DNA of 10,905 nt from an uncultured Eubacteriales bacterium (lineage in GTDB: Bacteria > Bacillota_A > Clostridia > Lachnospirales > Lachnospiraceae), in the NCBI GenBank assembly GCA_900321365.1, contig ONVT01000135.1, forward strand, positions 1-10,905. The letters are read 5' to 3'. Below, piece after piece: positions 1 through 7,001 of the stretch. Position 1 is the first letter of the stretch. Each line of letters begins with the position of its first letter. The notes beneath the pieces are model-generated. The model saw only the letters and a list, made by a program, of their open reading frames with translations. It had not been told where the DNA came from and did no database searches. The translations under genes and the position numbers were made by a program.

Positions 1-39
1 ACCAACATCTGTGATTCTGTGATAAGGAAATAACACGAT

Positions 40-1161
40 ATGCCGAAGTGGGAAAACAATGTAAGGAAAGTGGTTCCGTATACGCCGGGAGAACAGCCGA
101 AGGTGCGGGACCTGATCAAACTGAATACGAATGAGAATCCGTATCCGCCGTCCCCGCGGGTGCTGGAGGCACTGCGGGCCCTGGATGAGGAAGCAATGCG
201 CAGATACCCGGATCCCGCCTCGTCGAAGCTGACACAGGCCATCGCTGAATGGTGCGGCGTTCCGGCGGAGTGTGTCTTCGCGGGAGTCGGATCGGACGAT
301 GTGCTTGCCATGAGTTTTCTGGCCTTTTTTGCCTCCGGCCGGCCGGTCCTCTTTCCGGATATCACCTATTCCTTCTACGATGTCTGGGCAGACCTGTTCC
401 GGATTCCCTATGAGACACAGCCGCTCGATGGCAGCTTCCGGATCGTGAACCGGGACTATTTCAGGGAGAACGGAGGCATCGTGTTCCCGAATCCGAACGC
501 TCCGACCGGCGTATATAAGGACCTCGATTCCATCAGGGAGATCCTGGACCACAACCGCGACGTCGTCGTGATCGTGGATGAAGCCTACATTCATTTTACC
601 ATGGGCGCGGACGGCGAGACTCCTGCACGCGTGCCGCCTGCGAGCGCGCTGAAACTGGTCAGTGAATATGAGAACCTTCTGGTGGTGCAGACCTGTTCCA
701 AGTGCATGTCACTTGCCGGGATGAGAATCGGATATGCAATCGGCAGCTCAAAGCTGATCCGGTACCTGAATGATGTAAAGTATTCTTTCAATTCCTATAC
801 CATGAACCAGGCGGCGATCGCCGCCGGCTGCGCGGCATTTTCGGATGAGGATTATTTCCGCGAGTGTATCGCGAAGATTATCCGTACGCGGGAGCGGGTG
901 AAGAAGGAACTTGGCGCGCTTGGGTTTACGTTTCCGGATTCCTCCGCCAACTTCCTGTTTGTAACGCATCCCTGCCTGAAGGCCGCGGAGCTGTTCCGTG
1001 CCCTGAGACAGGAAAAGATCCTGGTCCGCTATTTTGACAAACCCGGGATTGACAATTACCTGCGCATCACTGTCGGGACAGACGCTCAGATGGATGCGCT
1101 GATCGAATTCTGCAGGAGTCGGCATGAGGTGGCACCGGCGAAGCCGGTGACGGAGTCCTGA
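40..1161 (+). CDS. hisC: Histidinol-phosphate aminotransferase family protein (HisC-like, PLP class I/II)
   Basis: This 373-residue protein has the full layout of a HisC-family fold-type I aminotransferase, which makes L-histidinol phosphate from imidazole-acetol phosphate and glutamate in the cytoplasm. Visible motifs are the N-terminal KLNTNENPYPPSP (residues 27-39), the ring-stacking Tyr110 in PDITYSFY, NPNAPTG (151-157), the PLP-binding Asp180 in VDEAYI, the Schiff-base Lys221 in CSKCMSLAGMRIGYA with phosphate-binding Arg229, and Arg342 in YLRITVGT. Length is normal for the family, and AAGGAAA at 24-30 supports the ATG. The more common NPNNPTG motif has Ala154 here; I recall this variant in other HisC-like proteins. 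No other his gene is in view, so a broader role on aromatic or phosphorylated amino acids (CobD-like or aromatic aminotransferase) is possible. The family call is firm; the exact substrate is inferred. Confidence 0.88.
   Translation: MPKWENNVRKVVPYTPGEQPKVRDLIKLNTNENPYPPSPRVLEALRALDEEAMRRYPDPASSKLTQAIAEWCGVPAECVFAGVGSDDVLAMSFLAFFASGRPVLFPDITYSFYDVWADLFRIPYETQPLDGSFRIVNRDYFRENGGIVFPNPNAPTGVYKDLDSIREILDHNRDVVVIVDEAYIHFTMGADGETPARVPPASALKLVSEYENLLVVQTCSKCMSLAGMRIGYAIGSSKLIRYLNDVKYSFNSYTMNQAAIAAGCAAFSDEDYFRECIAKIIRTRERVKKELGALGFTFPDSSANFLFVTHPCLKAAELFRALRQEKILVRYFDKPGIDNYLRITVGTDAQMDALIEFCRSRHEVAPAKPVTES
1133..1149 (+). other. GC-rich hairpin in the last codons of the hisC-like gene
   Basis: CACCGGC (1133-1139) and GCCGGTG (1143-1149) form a perfect 7-bp stem with a GAA loop, ending 10 bases before the stop codon. 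No T-run follows, so this is not a standard intrinsic terminator. It could protect the 3' end of the message or be a by-product of GC-rich coding sequence. Confidence 0.4.
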
Positions 1162-1193
1162 TGCCATAGTCCTGATGCCCTTGTCCTGATTCC
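1156..1193 (+). repeat. Three tandem 14-bp repeats across the hisC stop codon
   Basis: TCCTGATGCC occurs at 1156-1165 and 1170-1179, and TCCTGATTCC at 1184-1193. The start-to-start distance is exactly 14 bases, with variable 4-base spacers (ATAG, CTTG). The stop codon TGA (1159-1161) lies in the first unit. This looks like slippage-type expansion after the gene end. I recognise no function. Confidence 0.75.
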
Positions 1194-1242
1194 GGGAACC
1201 GGTGAGTCAGATAAATACTGACGTTCATAAAGGAGAGTCTTC

Positions 1243-1743
1243 ATGACAAATACACTTGCAACCTGGTTTGCTTCGAATCTCGGCCAGATCATGCCGGCGG
1301 AACTGGTTATCTTTATCGTGTCCCTGTTTCCGATCCTCGAGTGCAGGGGAGGCCTCATCGTGGCCGCGCTGCTTGGCGTGGATCTCTGGGTGGCGGTGCC
1401 GATCTGCATTCTGGGAAATATTCTCCCGATTCCTTTCATCCTGCTCTTTCTGAAGAAGATTCTTGCCTGGATGAAGAAAACCCCGCTCCACGGGATCGCG
1501 GACTGGGTTGAGAGGCGCGGAGAAAAAAAGAGCAAAGGGATGAAGTATGGAGAATTCTGGGGCATTTTCCTGTTTGTCGCGATTCCTCTTCCGGGAACAG
1601 GCGCCTGGACCGGATCCCTCATTGCCACGATTCTCGATATGGACTGGAAGAAGGCGATCGTCCCGATCTTTCTGGGAGTCCTGGTGGCGACCCTGATCAT
1701 GACGATATTCTCTTACGCGTTCCTTGTGAATGTAGTCAGATGA
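1243..1743 (+). CDS. COG2426-type small multidrug export family membrane protein
   Basis: This 166-residue integral membrane protein resembles the family annotated as putative small multi-drug export protein (COG2426, Pfam Sm_multidrug_ex). The signs are a conserved polar turn in the first hydrophobic region, FPILECRGG (residues about 29-37), and the glycine-rich PLPGTGAWTGSLIA (about 117-130). Hydrophobic stretches lie near residues 15-70 (probably two segments), 106-120 and 137-163, with a Lys/Arg-rich loop at about 71-104 that is probably cytoplasmic. AAAGGAG at 1229-1235 lies 7 bases before the ATG. Transport of drugs is only the family label; I know of no firm substrate. It is the first gene of a tight four-gene block. 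No good promoter is visible in the 81 bp before it, although a short GTCAG/CTGAC dyad lies at 1206-1222. Confidence 0.82.
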   Translation: MTNTLATWFASNLGQIMPAELVIFIVSLFPILECRGGLIVAALLGVDLWVAVPICILGNILPIPFILLFLKKILAWMKKTPLHGIADWVERRGEKKSKGMKYGEFWGIFLFVAIPLPGTGAWTGSLIATILDMDWKKAIVPIFLGVLVATLIMTIFSYAFLVNVVR

Positions 1744-1754
1744 CAGAGTGTGCC

Positions 1755-1764
1755 GGGAGGAGAG
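1755..1764 (+). promoter_or_regulatory. Ribosome-binding site that sets the methyltransferase start
   Basis: GGGAGGAGAG lies just before the ATG at 1767, with core GGAGG at 1756-1760 and 6 bases to the ATG. The in-frame ATG at 1740 overlaps the previous stop codon, has no comparable site, and would add nine residues not expected for this family. Confidence 0.7.
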
Positions 1765-1766
1765 AG

Positions 1767-2588
1767 ATGTATGAGAGCTTTGCCCGCGTCTATGATACCT
1801 TCATGGATGAGGTTCCCTATGACGTGTGGGCAGACTGCCTGATCCGGGATCTGAAAAGAGAAGGGATCCGGGATGGCCTGGTGCTGGACCTTGGCTGCGG
1901 AACCGGACAGATGACAAAGCGTCTGGCGATGGCGGGCTATGACATGATCGGCGTGGACCGGTCCGTGGACATGCTGGAGATCGCCCGGGAGAGGATGGGC
2001 ACATGTGACATTCTCTACCTGATGCAGGACGTGAGACAGTTCGAGCTGTACGGAACCGTGCGCGCGGTCATTTCCACCTGCGACAGCCTGAACTATATTA
2101 CGAACCGGGAGGATTTGCTTCAGGTCTTCCGGCTGGTCAACAATTACCTGGATCCGGACGGGGTGTTCCTGTTTGACCTGAACAGCCATGGCTACTATGA
2201 GCGCATGTGCGCGGACAATGTCTTCGCGGAATCGCGTGATGAATGCAGCTTTATCTGGGAGAACAGCTTTGACCGGGCAGCGGGGATCAATGAGTATGAC
2301 CTCACCCTTTTCCTGAGAAGGGAGGACGGGCTGTACGAACGTTTTCTGGAGACACACCGCGAGCGTGCATGGAGGGTGGAAGAGGTTTGCGGACTTCTCC
2401 GGGAAGCCGGCATGAAGCCGGAGGGCGCGTGCCTTGCTTATGTGCCGGAGGAGGCTGAGACGGACGCTCTGCCCGGAAAAAAGCTTTCTGCGAATGGGAT
2501 TATGGGTTCTCCGGAGGAACTGGACAGCGGGACGGGGCGAATCCTGTTCCGGGCAAGAGAGTGCGGCAAGGGACGGAGGACGGATTGA
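1767..2588 (+). CDS. Class I SAM-dependent methyltransferase
   Basis: With the ATG at 1767 the protein has 273 residues and starts MYESFARVYDTFMDEVPY, the usual opening of a Firmicute methyltransferase family. Motif I, the SAM-binding glycine loop, is VLDLGCGTGQMT at about residues 39-50, and Asp64 in IGVDRS is the expected acidic residue that holds the SAM ribose. Further Rossmann-fold elements are QDVRQF (about 87-92), the TCDSLNYI segment (about 104-111) and GVFLFDLNS (about 122-130). The methyl acceptor cannot be read from the sequence. The C-terminal part, at about residues 219-255, seems longer than usual for this group and is rich in Gly and Glu. It starts 23 bp after the membrane protein gene. 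Its TGA shares a base with the dapF ATG (TGATG), so translational coupling to dapF is likely. The ATG at 1740 is a possible but weaker start. Confidence 0.85.
   Translation: MYESFARVYDTFMDEVPYDVWADCLIRDLKREGIRDGLVLDLGCGTGQMTKRLAMAGYDMIGVDRSVDMLEIARERMGTCDILYLMQDVRQFELYGTVRAVISTCDSLNYITNREDLLQVFRLVNNYLDPDGVFLFDLNSHGYYERMCADNVFAESRDECSFIWENSFDRAAGINEYDLTLFLRREDGLYERFLETHRERAWRVEEVCGLLREAGMKPEGACLAYVPEEAETDALPGKKLSANGIMGSPEELDSGTGRILFRARECGKGRRTD
2575..2580 (+). promoter_or_regulatory. Ribosome-binding site of dapF inside the methyltransferase gene
   Basis: GGAGGA lies 7 bases before the ATG at 2588. It selects that start over the in-frame upstream codon at 2561. The resulting N-terminus, MKFTKMHGIGNDYV, is the standard DapF opening. 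Confidence 0.75.
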
Positions 2589-3466
2589 TGAAATTCACGA
2601 AGATGCACGGGATCGGAAATGACTATGTGTATGTCGACGGATCACGGGAGAAGATAGAGGATCCCGCGAAAGTGGCGAGGTTTGTCTCGGACAGGCATTT
2701 CGGAATCGGGTCGGACGGTCTGATCCTGATCAATCCTTCCGGGGCCGCGGACTTTGAGATGGAGATGTATAACGCGGACGGGTCACGCGGAAAGATGTGC
2801 GGGAACGGGATCCGCTGTGTGGGGAAATATGTCAGCGACCATCATCTTACGGACAAGACGAAGATCACGGTCGAGACCCTCGCAGGCATCAAACACCTTG
2901 AGCTGTTTAAAGAAAACGGGACAGTGAATCTGGTGAGAGTGGACATGGGGGCGCCGATCCTGCTTCCGGAGAAGATTCCGGTTGACGTCGGGGCGGCCGG
3001 CTGCGCCATCCGCACAGAGAACCTTCCACTCTGGGGAGAGGTGATCCGGGAAGCGGAGATTCCACTGAAGGGCGCATTTTCGATGAAAGGAACCTGTGTC
3101 TCCATGGGCAATCCGCACTGCGTCGTGCAGGTGGCGGATGTGGCCGGGTTTGATGTGACCGGGATCGGCCCTCTGTTTGAGCATAACAGCGTGTTTCCGG
3201 AGGGAGTAAACACCGAGTTTATCCATGTGGAGGATGACAGGAGCGTGAGCATGCGGGTCTGGGAGCGTGGAAGCGGCGAGACATGGGCCTGCGGGACAGG
3301 CGCTTGCGCTGCTGCGGTCGCGTGTATCCTGAACGGGCTGACCGCGCCTTCCCTGACGGTGCACCTTCGTGGCGGCGATCTTTTCATCGAATGGGACCGG
3401 GAGCGCAATACGGTCTTCATGACGGGGCCTGCCGTGACGGTTTTCGAGGGAGAGATTGAGATATAA
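2588..3466 (+). CDS. dapF: Diaminopimelate epimerase
   Basis: DapF converts LL-diaminopimelate to meso-diaminopimelate in the cytoplasm. This is the last step before lysine and the source of the cross-linking residue of DAP-type peptidoglycan. The 292-residue protein shows both halves of the two-fold symmetric fold: N-terminal KMHGIGNDYVYVDG (residues 5-18), RHFGIGSDG (36-44), and the first catalytic cysteine Cys71 in KMCGNGIRCVG. The second half has GNPHCVV (174-180), NTEFIHV (218-224), ERGSGETWACGTGACA with the second catalytic cysteine Cys235, and the C-terminal MTGPAVTVFEGEI. It is slightly longer than typical (about 275), with extra residues around 130-165. The start is fixed by the ribosome-binding site and the family N-terminus. 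It overlaps the methyltransferase stop and is followed after 10 bp by the lipoprotein gene. Confidence 0.97.
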   Translation: MKFTKMHGIGNDYVYVDGSREKIEDPAKVARFVSDRHFGIGSDGLILINPSGAADFEMEMYNADGSRGKMCGNGIRCVGKYVSDHHLTDKTKITVETLAGIKHLELFKENGTVNLVRVDMGAPILLPEKIPVDVGAAGCAIRTENLPLWGEVIREAEIPLKGAFSMKGTCVSMGNPHCVVQVADVAGFDVTGIGPLFEHNSVFPEGVNTEFIHVEDDRSVSMRVWERGSGETWACGTGACAAAVACILNGLTAPSLTVHLRGGDLFIEWDRERNTVFMTGPAVTVFEGEIEI

Positions 3467-3476
3467 GAGGAACGTT

Positions 3477-4826
3477 ATGAAGAAGAATACTCTCACTGCG
3501 GCTCTTGCTCTTTTGCTGGGAACGGGACTGATACTGGGCGGTTGTACGCGCAGCCAGATCAACTACCAGATTGCCGAGGCGATCGGAACGGACGGGAAGT
3601 ATGAGAACAATGAGCCCGTTGAAACGCCGGTGATGGCCGAGAGAAGGAAGCTCCTGGAAGAATCCGAATCGGAAGAGGCGTCCCTCCTCACCATTCTGGA
3701 GGAGGCGGAAAAGCTCGCTCTGGGCTACAACTATGAGGAGGCGCTCTCCGTTCTGGACACCATTCCTCTCTCACAGGCAAGGGACGAGAGAGTGGCGGAA
3801 GCGAGGGAGCGGTATGAGAAGGGAGACGCGAACCTGGTCACCTGGGAGGGCGACATCCCCCATCTGTGCTTCCCTACGCTGATCTATGATACCGTCATGG
3901 CATATGACGGGGATGACAAGGCATCGGAATACAATACAACCATGGTGACGTGCAAGGAGTTCAGCTTGATCCTCCAGAGCCTGTACGACAACGGATATAT
4001 TCTGATCGATATCCACTCCATCGCGGACATGGTGACAGACGAGCGCGGGACATCCTCCATGGAGGAGCAGAAGATGAAGCTTCCGGAGGGGAAGCGCCCG
4101 ATCATCCTCTCACAGGACAACCTGAATTACGCAGACGTCAAAAACGGCGACGGCATCGCGACAAAGCTTGTGCTGGATGAGGACGGGAAGGTCAAGGCGC
4201 AGTACACGGACAGCGAAGGACATGATGTCGCGGGTGACTACGACTTCATCCCGATCCTGGACAGCTTCATCGAAGAGCATCCGGACTTCTCGTTCCGGGG
4301 AGCGCGGGGCATTGTCTCTGTCTCCGGCAGCGAGGGAGTGTTCGGTTATCCCATTACTTCCCCTGCGGCCGGTTCCTCCGCGGATGCGGCAGAGGGCTCA
4401 TCGACGGTTTCCTCCTCCACGCAGGATGAGAAGGTAAAGGCAATTGCCGATGCCCTGAGGGAGGAAGGCTGGAACATCGCCAGCGCGGGATGGTCCCACA
4501 GTTACATGAACGACATGTCCATGGAACAGTTTACCGCAGAGATTGAAGACTGGATCAAGTATGTGGCGCCGCTGACCGGCCCGTCGGATATCCTGTTCTA
4601 CCCGTACGGCGCGGAGGTGGAGTATCCGGGAGAGAAGCTGAACTTCCTGACCGGAAAAGGATTCCACTATCTGTGCGGCCTGTGGGGCGACACAGACTTC
4701 CGTGAGCTCTCGGATCTGTACATGCGGCAGACCAGACGCTTTGTCGACGGATATACGCTGATCAACGCGCCGGTATACTTTACCGATTTCTTCGACGCTT
4801 CCTTAATCAGGGATGATGACCGGTAG
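3477..4826 (+). CDS. Lipoprotein with NodB-like polysaccharide deacetylase fold, probably metal-site degenerate
   Basis: The ATG at 3477, preceded by AAGAGGAA (3465-3472), gives 449 residues beginning with a lipoprotein signal peptide: MKKN, a hydrophobic core at 5-20 and the lipobox LGGC with Cys23. A start at the TTG of 3456 would place extra charged residues before it. Residues about 55-120 are charged and helical with a TPR-like pair (YNYEEALSVLDTI). The NodB-like region begins about residue 128. The family motif TFDDG appears as SQDN (212-215), SHTxxH appears as SAGWSH (336-341), and the FYPYG motif is at 374-378. Against the canonical Asp-His-His metal triad, the second Asp is Asn215, the first His is Ala337 and only His341 remains. 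A Ser/Ala-rich stretch at 294-316 splits the domain. Normal members remove acetyl groups from cell-wall or surface glycans; this one may only bind them. The fold call is from motif reading. Confidence 0.75.
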   Translation: MKKNTLTAALALLLGTGLILGGCTRSQINYQIAEAIGTDGKYENNEPVETPVMAERRKLLEESESEEASLLTILEEAEKLALGYNYEEALSVLDTIPLSQARDERVAEARERYEKGDANLVTWEGDIPHLCFPTLIYDTVMAYDGDDKASEYNTTMVTCKEFSLILQSLYDNGYILIDIHSIADMVTDERGTSSMEEQKMKLPEGKRPIILSQDNLNYADVKNGDGIATKLVLDEDGKVKAQYTDSEGHDVAGDYDFIPILDSFIEEHPDFSFRGARGIVSVSGSEGVFGYPITSPAAGSSADAAEGSSTVSSSTQDEKVKAIADALREEGWNIASAGWSHSYMNDMSMEQFTAEIEDWIKYVAPLTGPSDILFYPYGAEVEYPGEKLNFLTGKGFHYLCGLWGDTDFRELSDLYMRQTRRFVDGYTLINAPVYFTDFFDASLIRDDDR

Positions 4827-4834
4827 CACCGGTC
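4818..4834 (+). other. Hairpin over the lipoprotein stop codon
   Basis: GACCGG (4818-4823) and CCGGTC (4829-4834) enclose TAGCA, which contains the stop codon. No T-run follows, so it is at best a non-canonical or weak terminator. A second tiny dyad (TGCG/CGCA, 4835-4848) follows directly. It could mark the 3' end of the dapF block message. Confidence 0.4.
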
Positions 4835-4863
4835 TGCGCGTTGACGCATCAAAGCGAAAAAAA

Positions 4864-4886
4864 TGTAACTATCCAGAATAGTTACA
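4864..4886. promoter_or_regulatory. Near-perfect 23-bp dyad upstream of the opp genes (possible operator)
   Basis: TGTAACTAT (4864-4872) and ATAGTTACA (4878-4886) are perfect 9-bp inverted arms around CCAGA. It lies directly upstream of a TATAAT box (4894-4899), where a -35 element would sit, and the best -35 matches there are poor. That layout fits an operator or an activator site. An alternative is a minus-strand terminator, because on that strand the dyad is followed by seven T's (4857-4863), but no minus-strand gene needs one. I do not recognise the cognate regulator. Confidence 0.5.
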
Positions 4887-4893
4887 AAAGAGT

Positions 4894-4899
4894 TATAAT
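4894..4899 (+). promoter_or_regulatory. -10 box of a probable opp operon promoter
   Basis: TATAAT is a perfect sigma-A -10 hexamer 90 bp before the oppB ATG. No convincing -35 lies 16-18 bp upstream; the best match is TATCCA at 4870-4875, inside the dyad, with 3 of 6. The promoter may therefore depend on a bound regulator. Confidence 0.5.
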
Positions 4900-4988
4900 T
4901 GTTTCTACATGTACAGCTGTTCTGTCAGAAAGTGCTTTTGACCGGATGACAGGCAGCAGGCAGAATTTGCAGCAAAAAGGAGCGGGAT

Positions 4989-5900
4989 ATGGGTAAGTAC
5001 ATATTCAAAAGGGTTCTCCTCGCAATAGTGACGATCTTCATCGTGTGTTTCATCACTTTTTTTACGATGAACGCGATACCGGGTGGTCCGTTCGCAGGGG
5101 AGAAGGCCAAGTCACCGGAGGTGCAGGCGGCGCTTGAGAAGCGTTTCAATCTCGACAAGCCGGTGGGCAGACAGTTTCTCATCTACATGAAGAATCTCCT
5201 GCACGGAGACTTCGGGATCAGCGCGAAGACGGGGCGTGAGATTTCCCAGACGATCCTTTCCAAGTTTGCCGTATCCGCGAAACTTGGTATCATGGCTGTG
5301 CTCCTGGCGCTTGTCATAGGTATCGTATTCGGAAGCATTGCCGCCCTGCAGAGAAACCGATGGCCTGACCGGCTGATCATCTTCCTGTCGACATTGTTTA
5401 CATCGCTTCCAAGCTTTGTCCTGGGATCCTTCCTGCTGGTCATTTTTTCCGTGAAGCTGGGGATCGTAAAGGCGTGGAGTCCGACGAATCAGAATCTGAT
5501 TCTTCCCGTGATCGCGCTTGCCATGTACCCGGCGGCCTACATAACGAGACTGACAAAGACCTCCATGCTGGACGTCATGGGACAGGACTATGTCCGCACG
5601 GCCCGTGCCAAGGGCGTTGCACAGTGGAAGGTTCTGTTCGTGCACACCCTGAGAAATGCGCTGATCCCGGTTGTCACCTATCTTGGTCCGATGATTGCCG
5701 GCGTCCTGACCGGATCTCTGGTGATTGAACAGATCTTTACGATCGGCGGCCTGGGCGCGGAATTTGTGCAGAGCATCACGAACCGTGACTACCCGATGAT
5801 CATGGGCGTCACGATCTTCCTTGCGGTCTTTATGGTGACCATGAACCTGCTGACGGATATCGTTTATAAACTGATCGATCCACGCATCAATCTGGATTAA
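4989..5900 (+). CDS. oppB: Oligopeptide/dipeptide ABC transporter permease, OppB/DppB family
   Basis: This 303-residue inner permease is one of two membrane subunits of the importer. It starts MGKYIFKRVLLAIVTIF with the first membrane segment at about residues 8-30, followed by an extracytoplasmic loop with FNLDKPVGRQFL (53-64) and HGDFGIS (72-78). Further hydrophobic segments lie near 100-120, 129-165, 170-185, 225-255 and 275-295. The cytoplasmic EAA-type coupling loop is at about 200-227, with DYVRTARAKG, the site that contacts an ATPase subunit. GSLVIEQIFTIGGLG (242-256) and the end IVYKLIDPRINLD are typical for the family. AAGGAG at 4977-4982 precedes the ATG by 6 bases. It is the first gene of the opp block, 13 bp before oppC. 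Whether the substrate is an oligopeptide, a dipeptide or nickel cannot be told from the permease alone. Confidence 0.92.
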   Translation: MGKYIFKRVLLAIVTIFIVCFITFFTMNAIPGGPFAGEKAKSPEVQAALEKRFNLDKPVGRQFLIYMKNLLHGDFGISAKTGREISQTILSKFAVSAKLGIMAVLLALVIGIVFGSIAALQRNRWPDRLIIFLSTLFTSLPSFVLGSFLLVIFSVKLGIVKAWSPTNQNLILPVIALAMYPAAYITRLTKTSMLDVMGQDYVRTARAKGVAQWKVLFVHTLRNALIPVVTYLGPMIAGVLTGSLVIEQIFTIGGLGAEFVQSITNRDYPMIMGVTIFLAVFMVTMNLLTDIVYKLIDPRINLD

Positions 5901-5913
5901 GGAGGGGAGCGTC

Positions 5914-6996
5914 ATGGCAAAGGAAGCATACGATGTGAATAAGATGCCAAAGAAGAATCCTCTCTCTCTGCAGATTAATCTTCAGAAGTTTGAGAAGGCA
6001 ACCGATGAGGAGAAGCAGCAGGCGGAGGTGATGAGCGAATCCACCACGTTCTTCCGTGATGGAATGAGAAAGCTCAGGAAGAATTACCTGGCTATGTTCA
6101 GCCTCATCGTACTGGTTCTGATCATTCTTATGATCATCCTTGTTCCGGTTATTGTTCCATACAGTTATTCCGACATTATCACTGTGAACGGCAAGAGAGA
6201 CAAGAGCGCAACCAATATGGCGCCCTTCACTTACTCCAAGCTGGAACAGCAGTATATCGATGAAGGCGGGAAGGTGTTCCCCCATATCATGGGAACGGAC
6301 GAGCTTGGACGTGATTATTTTGTGCGTGTCGCGTACGGCACGAGAATCTCCCTGCTGGTGGGCGTATTCGCAAGTATCATCGTCCTGATCATCGGTGTGC
6401 TCTACGGATCGGTCTCGGGATATTTCGGCGGGAAAGTCGATCTGATCATGATGAGGATTGTCGATATCATATATTCGCTGCCGGACCTTCTGATGATCAT
6501 ACTCCTGTCTGTTGTCCTGAACGAGGTTCTGAAGTTTCAGGGGAACGGAATCCTGGCACGTCTGGGCACGAACATGATCTCGCTGTTCATCGTTTTCGGA
6601 CTGCTTTACTGGGTCAGCATGGCGAGGCTTGTCCGCGGCCAGATCCTGACCATCAAGCAGAATGAATACGTTCTTGCGGCAAAGGTCTCCGGCGCAAAGA
6701 GCACACGGATCATCCGCCGTCATGTCCTGCCGAACTGTATCGGCGTGATCATCATCTCCGCCGCTCTGATGATTCCGTCCGCGATTTTCACGGAATCCTT
6801 CCTGAGCTTTATCTCGCTGGGCGTCAAGGCACCGATGCCTTCGCTGGGTTCCCTGGCCAGCGCGGCGAGAAGCGGAATCACAACGTACACTTACAAGCTG
6901 ATCTTCCCCGCGATCATGATCGGTCTGATTACGCTGGCATTTAACCTGCTCGGCGACGGACTGAGAGACGCGTTCGACCCGAAGCTGAGGAGGTAA
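5914..6996 (+). CDS. oppC: Oligopeptide/dipeptide ABC transporter permease, OppC/DppC family
   Basis: This 360-residue partner permease completes the membrane channel with OppB. A charged cytoplasmic N-terminus of about 58 residues (rich in Lys and Glu) precedes the first membrane segment at about 59-83. This N-terminal stretch matches the extended OppC_N region of the family. Other motifs are HIMGTDELGRDYFVRVAYGTR (134-154, shown by its GTDELGRD core at 137-144), an EAA-type coupling loop at about 251-275 (EYVLAAKVSGAK), ESFLSFISLGV (304-314) and the C-terminal LGDGLRDAFDPKLRR. Membrane segments lie near 154-172, 190-212, 221-245, 276-300 and 330-346. AAGGAGG at 5899-5905 overlaps the oppB stop region. 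The loop at about 83-135 is somewhat long. Five bases separate its stop from the oppD ATG. Confidence 0.92.
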   Translation: MAKEAYDVNKMPKKNPLSLQINLQKFEKATDEEKQQAEVMSESTTFFRDGMRKLRKNYLAMFSLIVLVLIILMIILVPVIVPYSYSDIITVNGKRDKSATNMAPFTYSKLEQQYIDEGGKVFPHIMGTDELGRDYFVRVAYGTRISLLVGVFASIIVLIIGVLYGSVSGYFGGKVDLIMMRIVDIIYSLPDLLMIILLSVVLNEVLKFQGNGILARLGTNMISLFIVFGLLYWVSMARLVRGQILTIKQNEYVLAAKVSGAKSTRIIRRHVLPNCIGVIIISAALMIPSAIFTESFLSFISLGVKAPMPSLGSLASAARSGITTYTYKLIFPAIMIGLITLAFNLLGDGLRDAFDPKLRR

Positions 6997-7001
6997 GAGA
7001 G

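Larger units (their letters stand above)
4827..4988. other. Non-coding gap between the dapF block and the opp operon
   Basis: The 162-bp gap holds the end of the stop-codon hairpin, an A-tract (4857-4863), the 23-bp dyad, the TATAAT box, two adjacent 8-bp palindromes TACATGTA (4906-4913) and ACAGCTGT (4913-4920), and the oppB ribosome-binding site AAGGAG (4977-4982). It is more AT-rich than the flanking genes. No small ORF is convincing. Confidence 0.7.

Noticed and set aside
3456..3476. TTG start for the lipoprotein
   Set aside because: It would start inside dapF and add charged residues before the signal peptide. The ATG at 3477 has a ribosome-binding site and gives a classic lipoprotein signal.
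4857..4886. Minus-strand intrinsic terminator (dyad followed by seven T's)
   Set aside because: No minus-strand gene lies upstream of it on that strand, and the stem is AT-rich. The position before a TATAAT box fits a regulatory site better, so the terminator reading is only an alternative.
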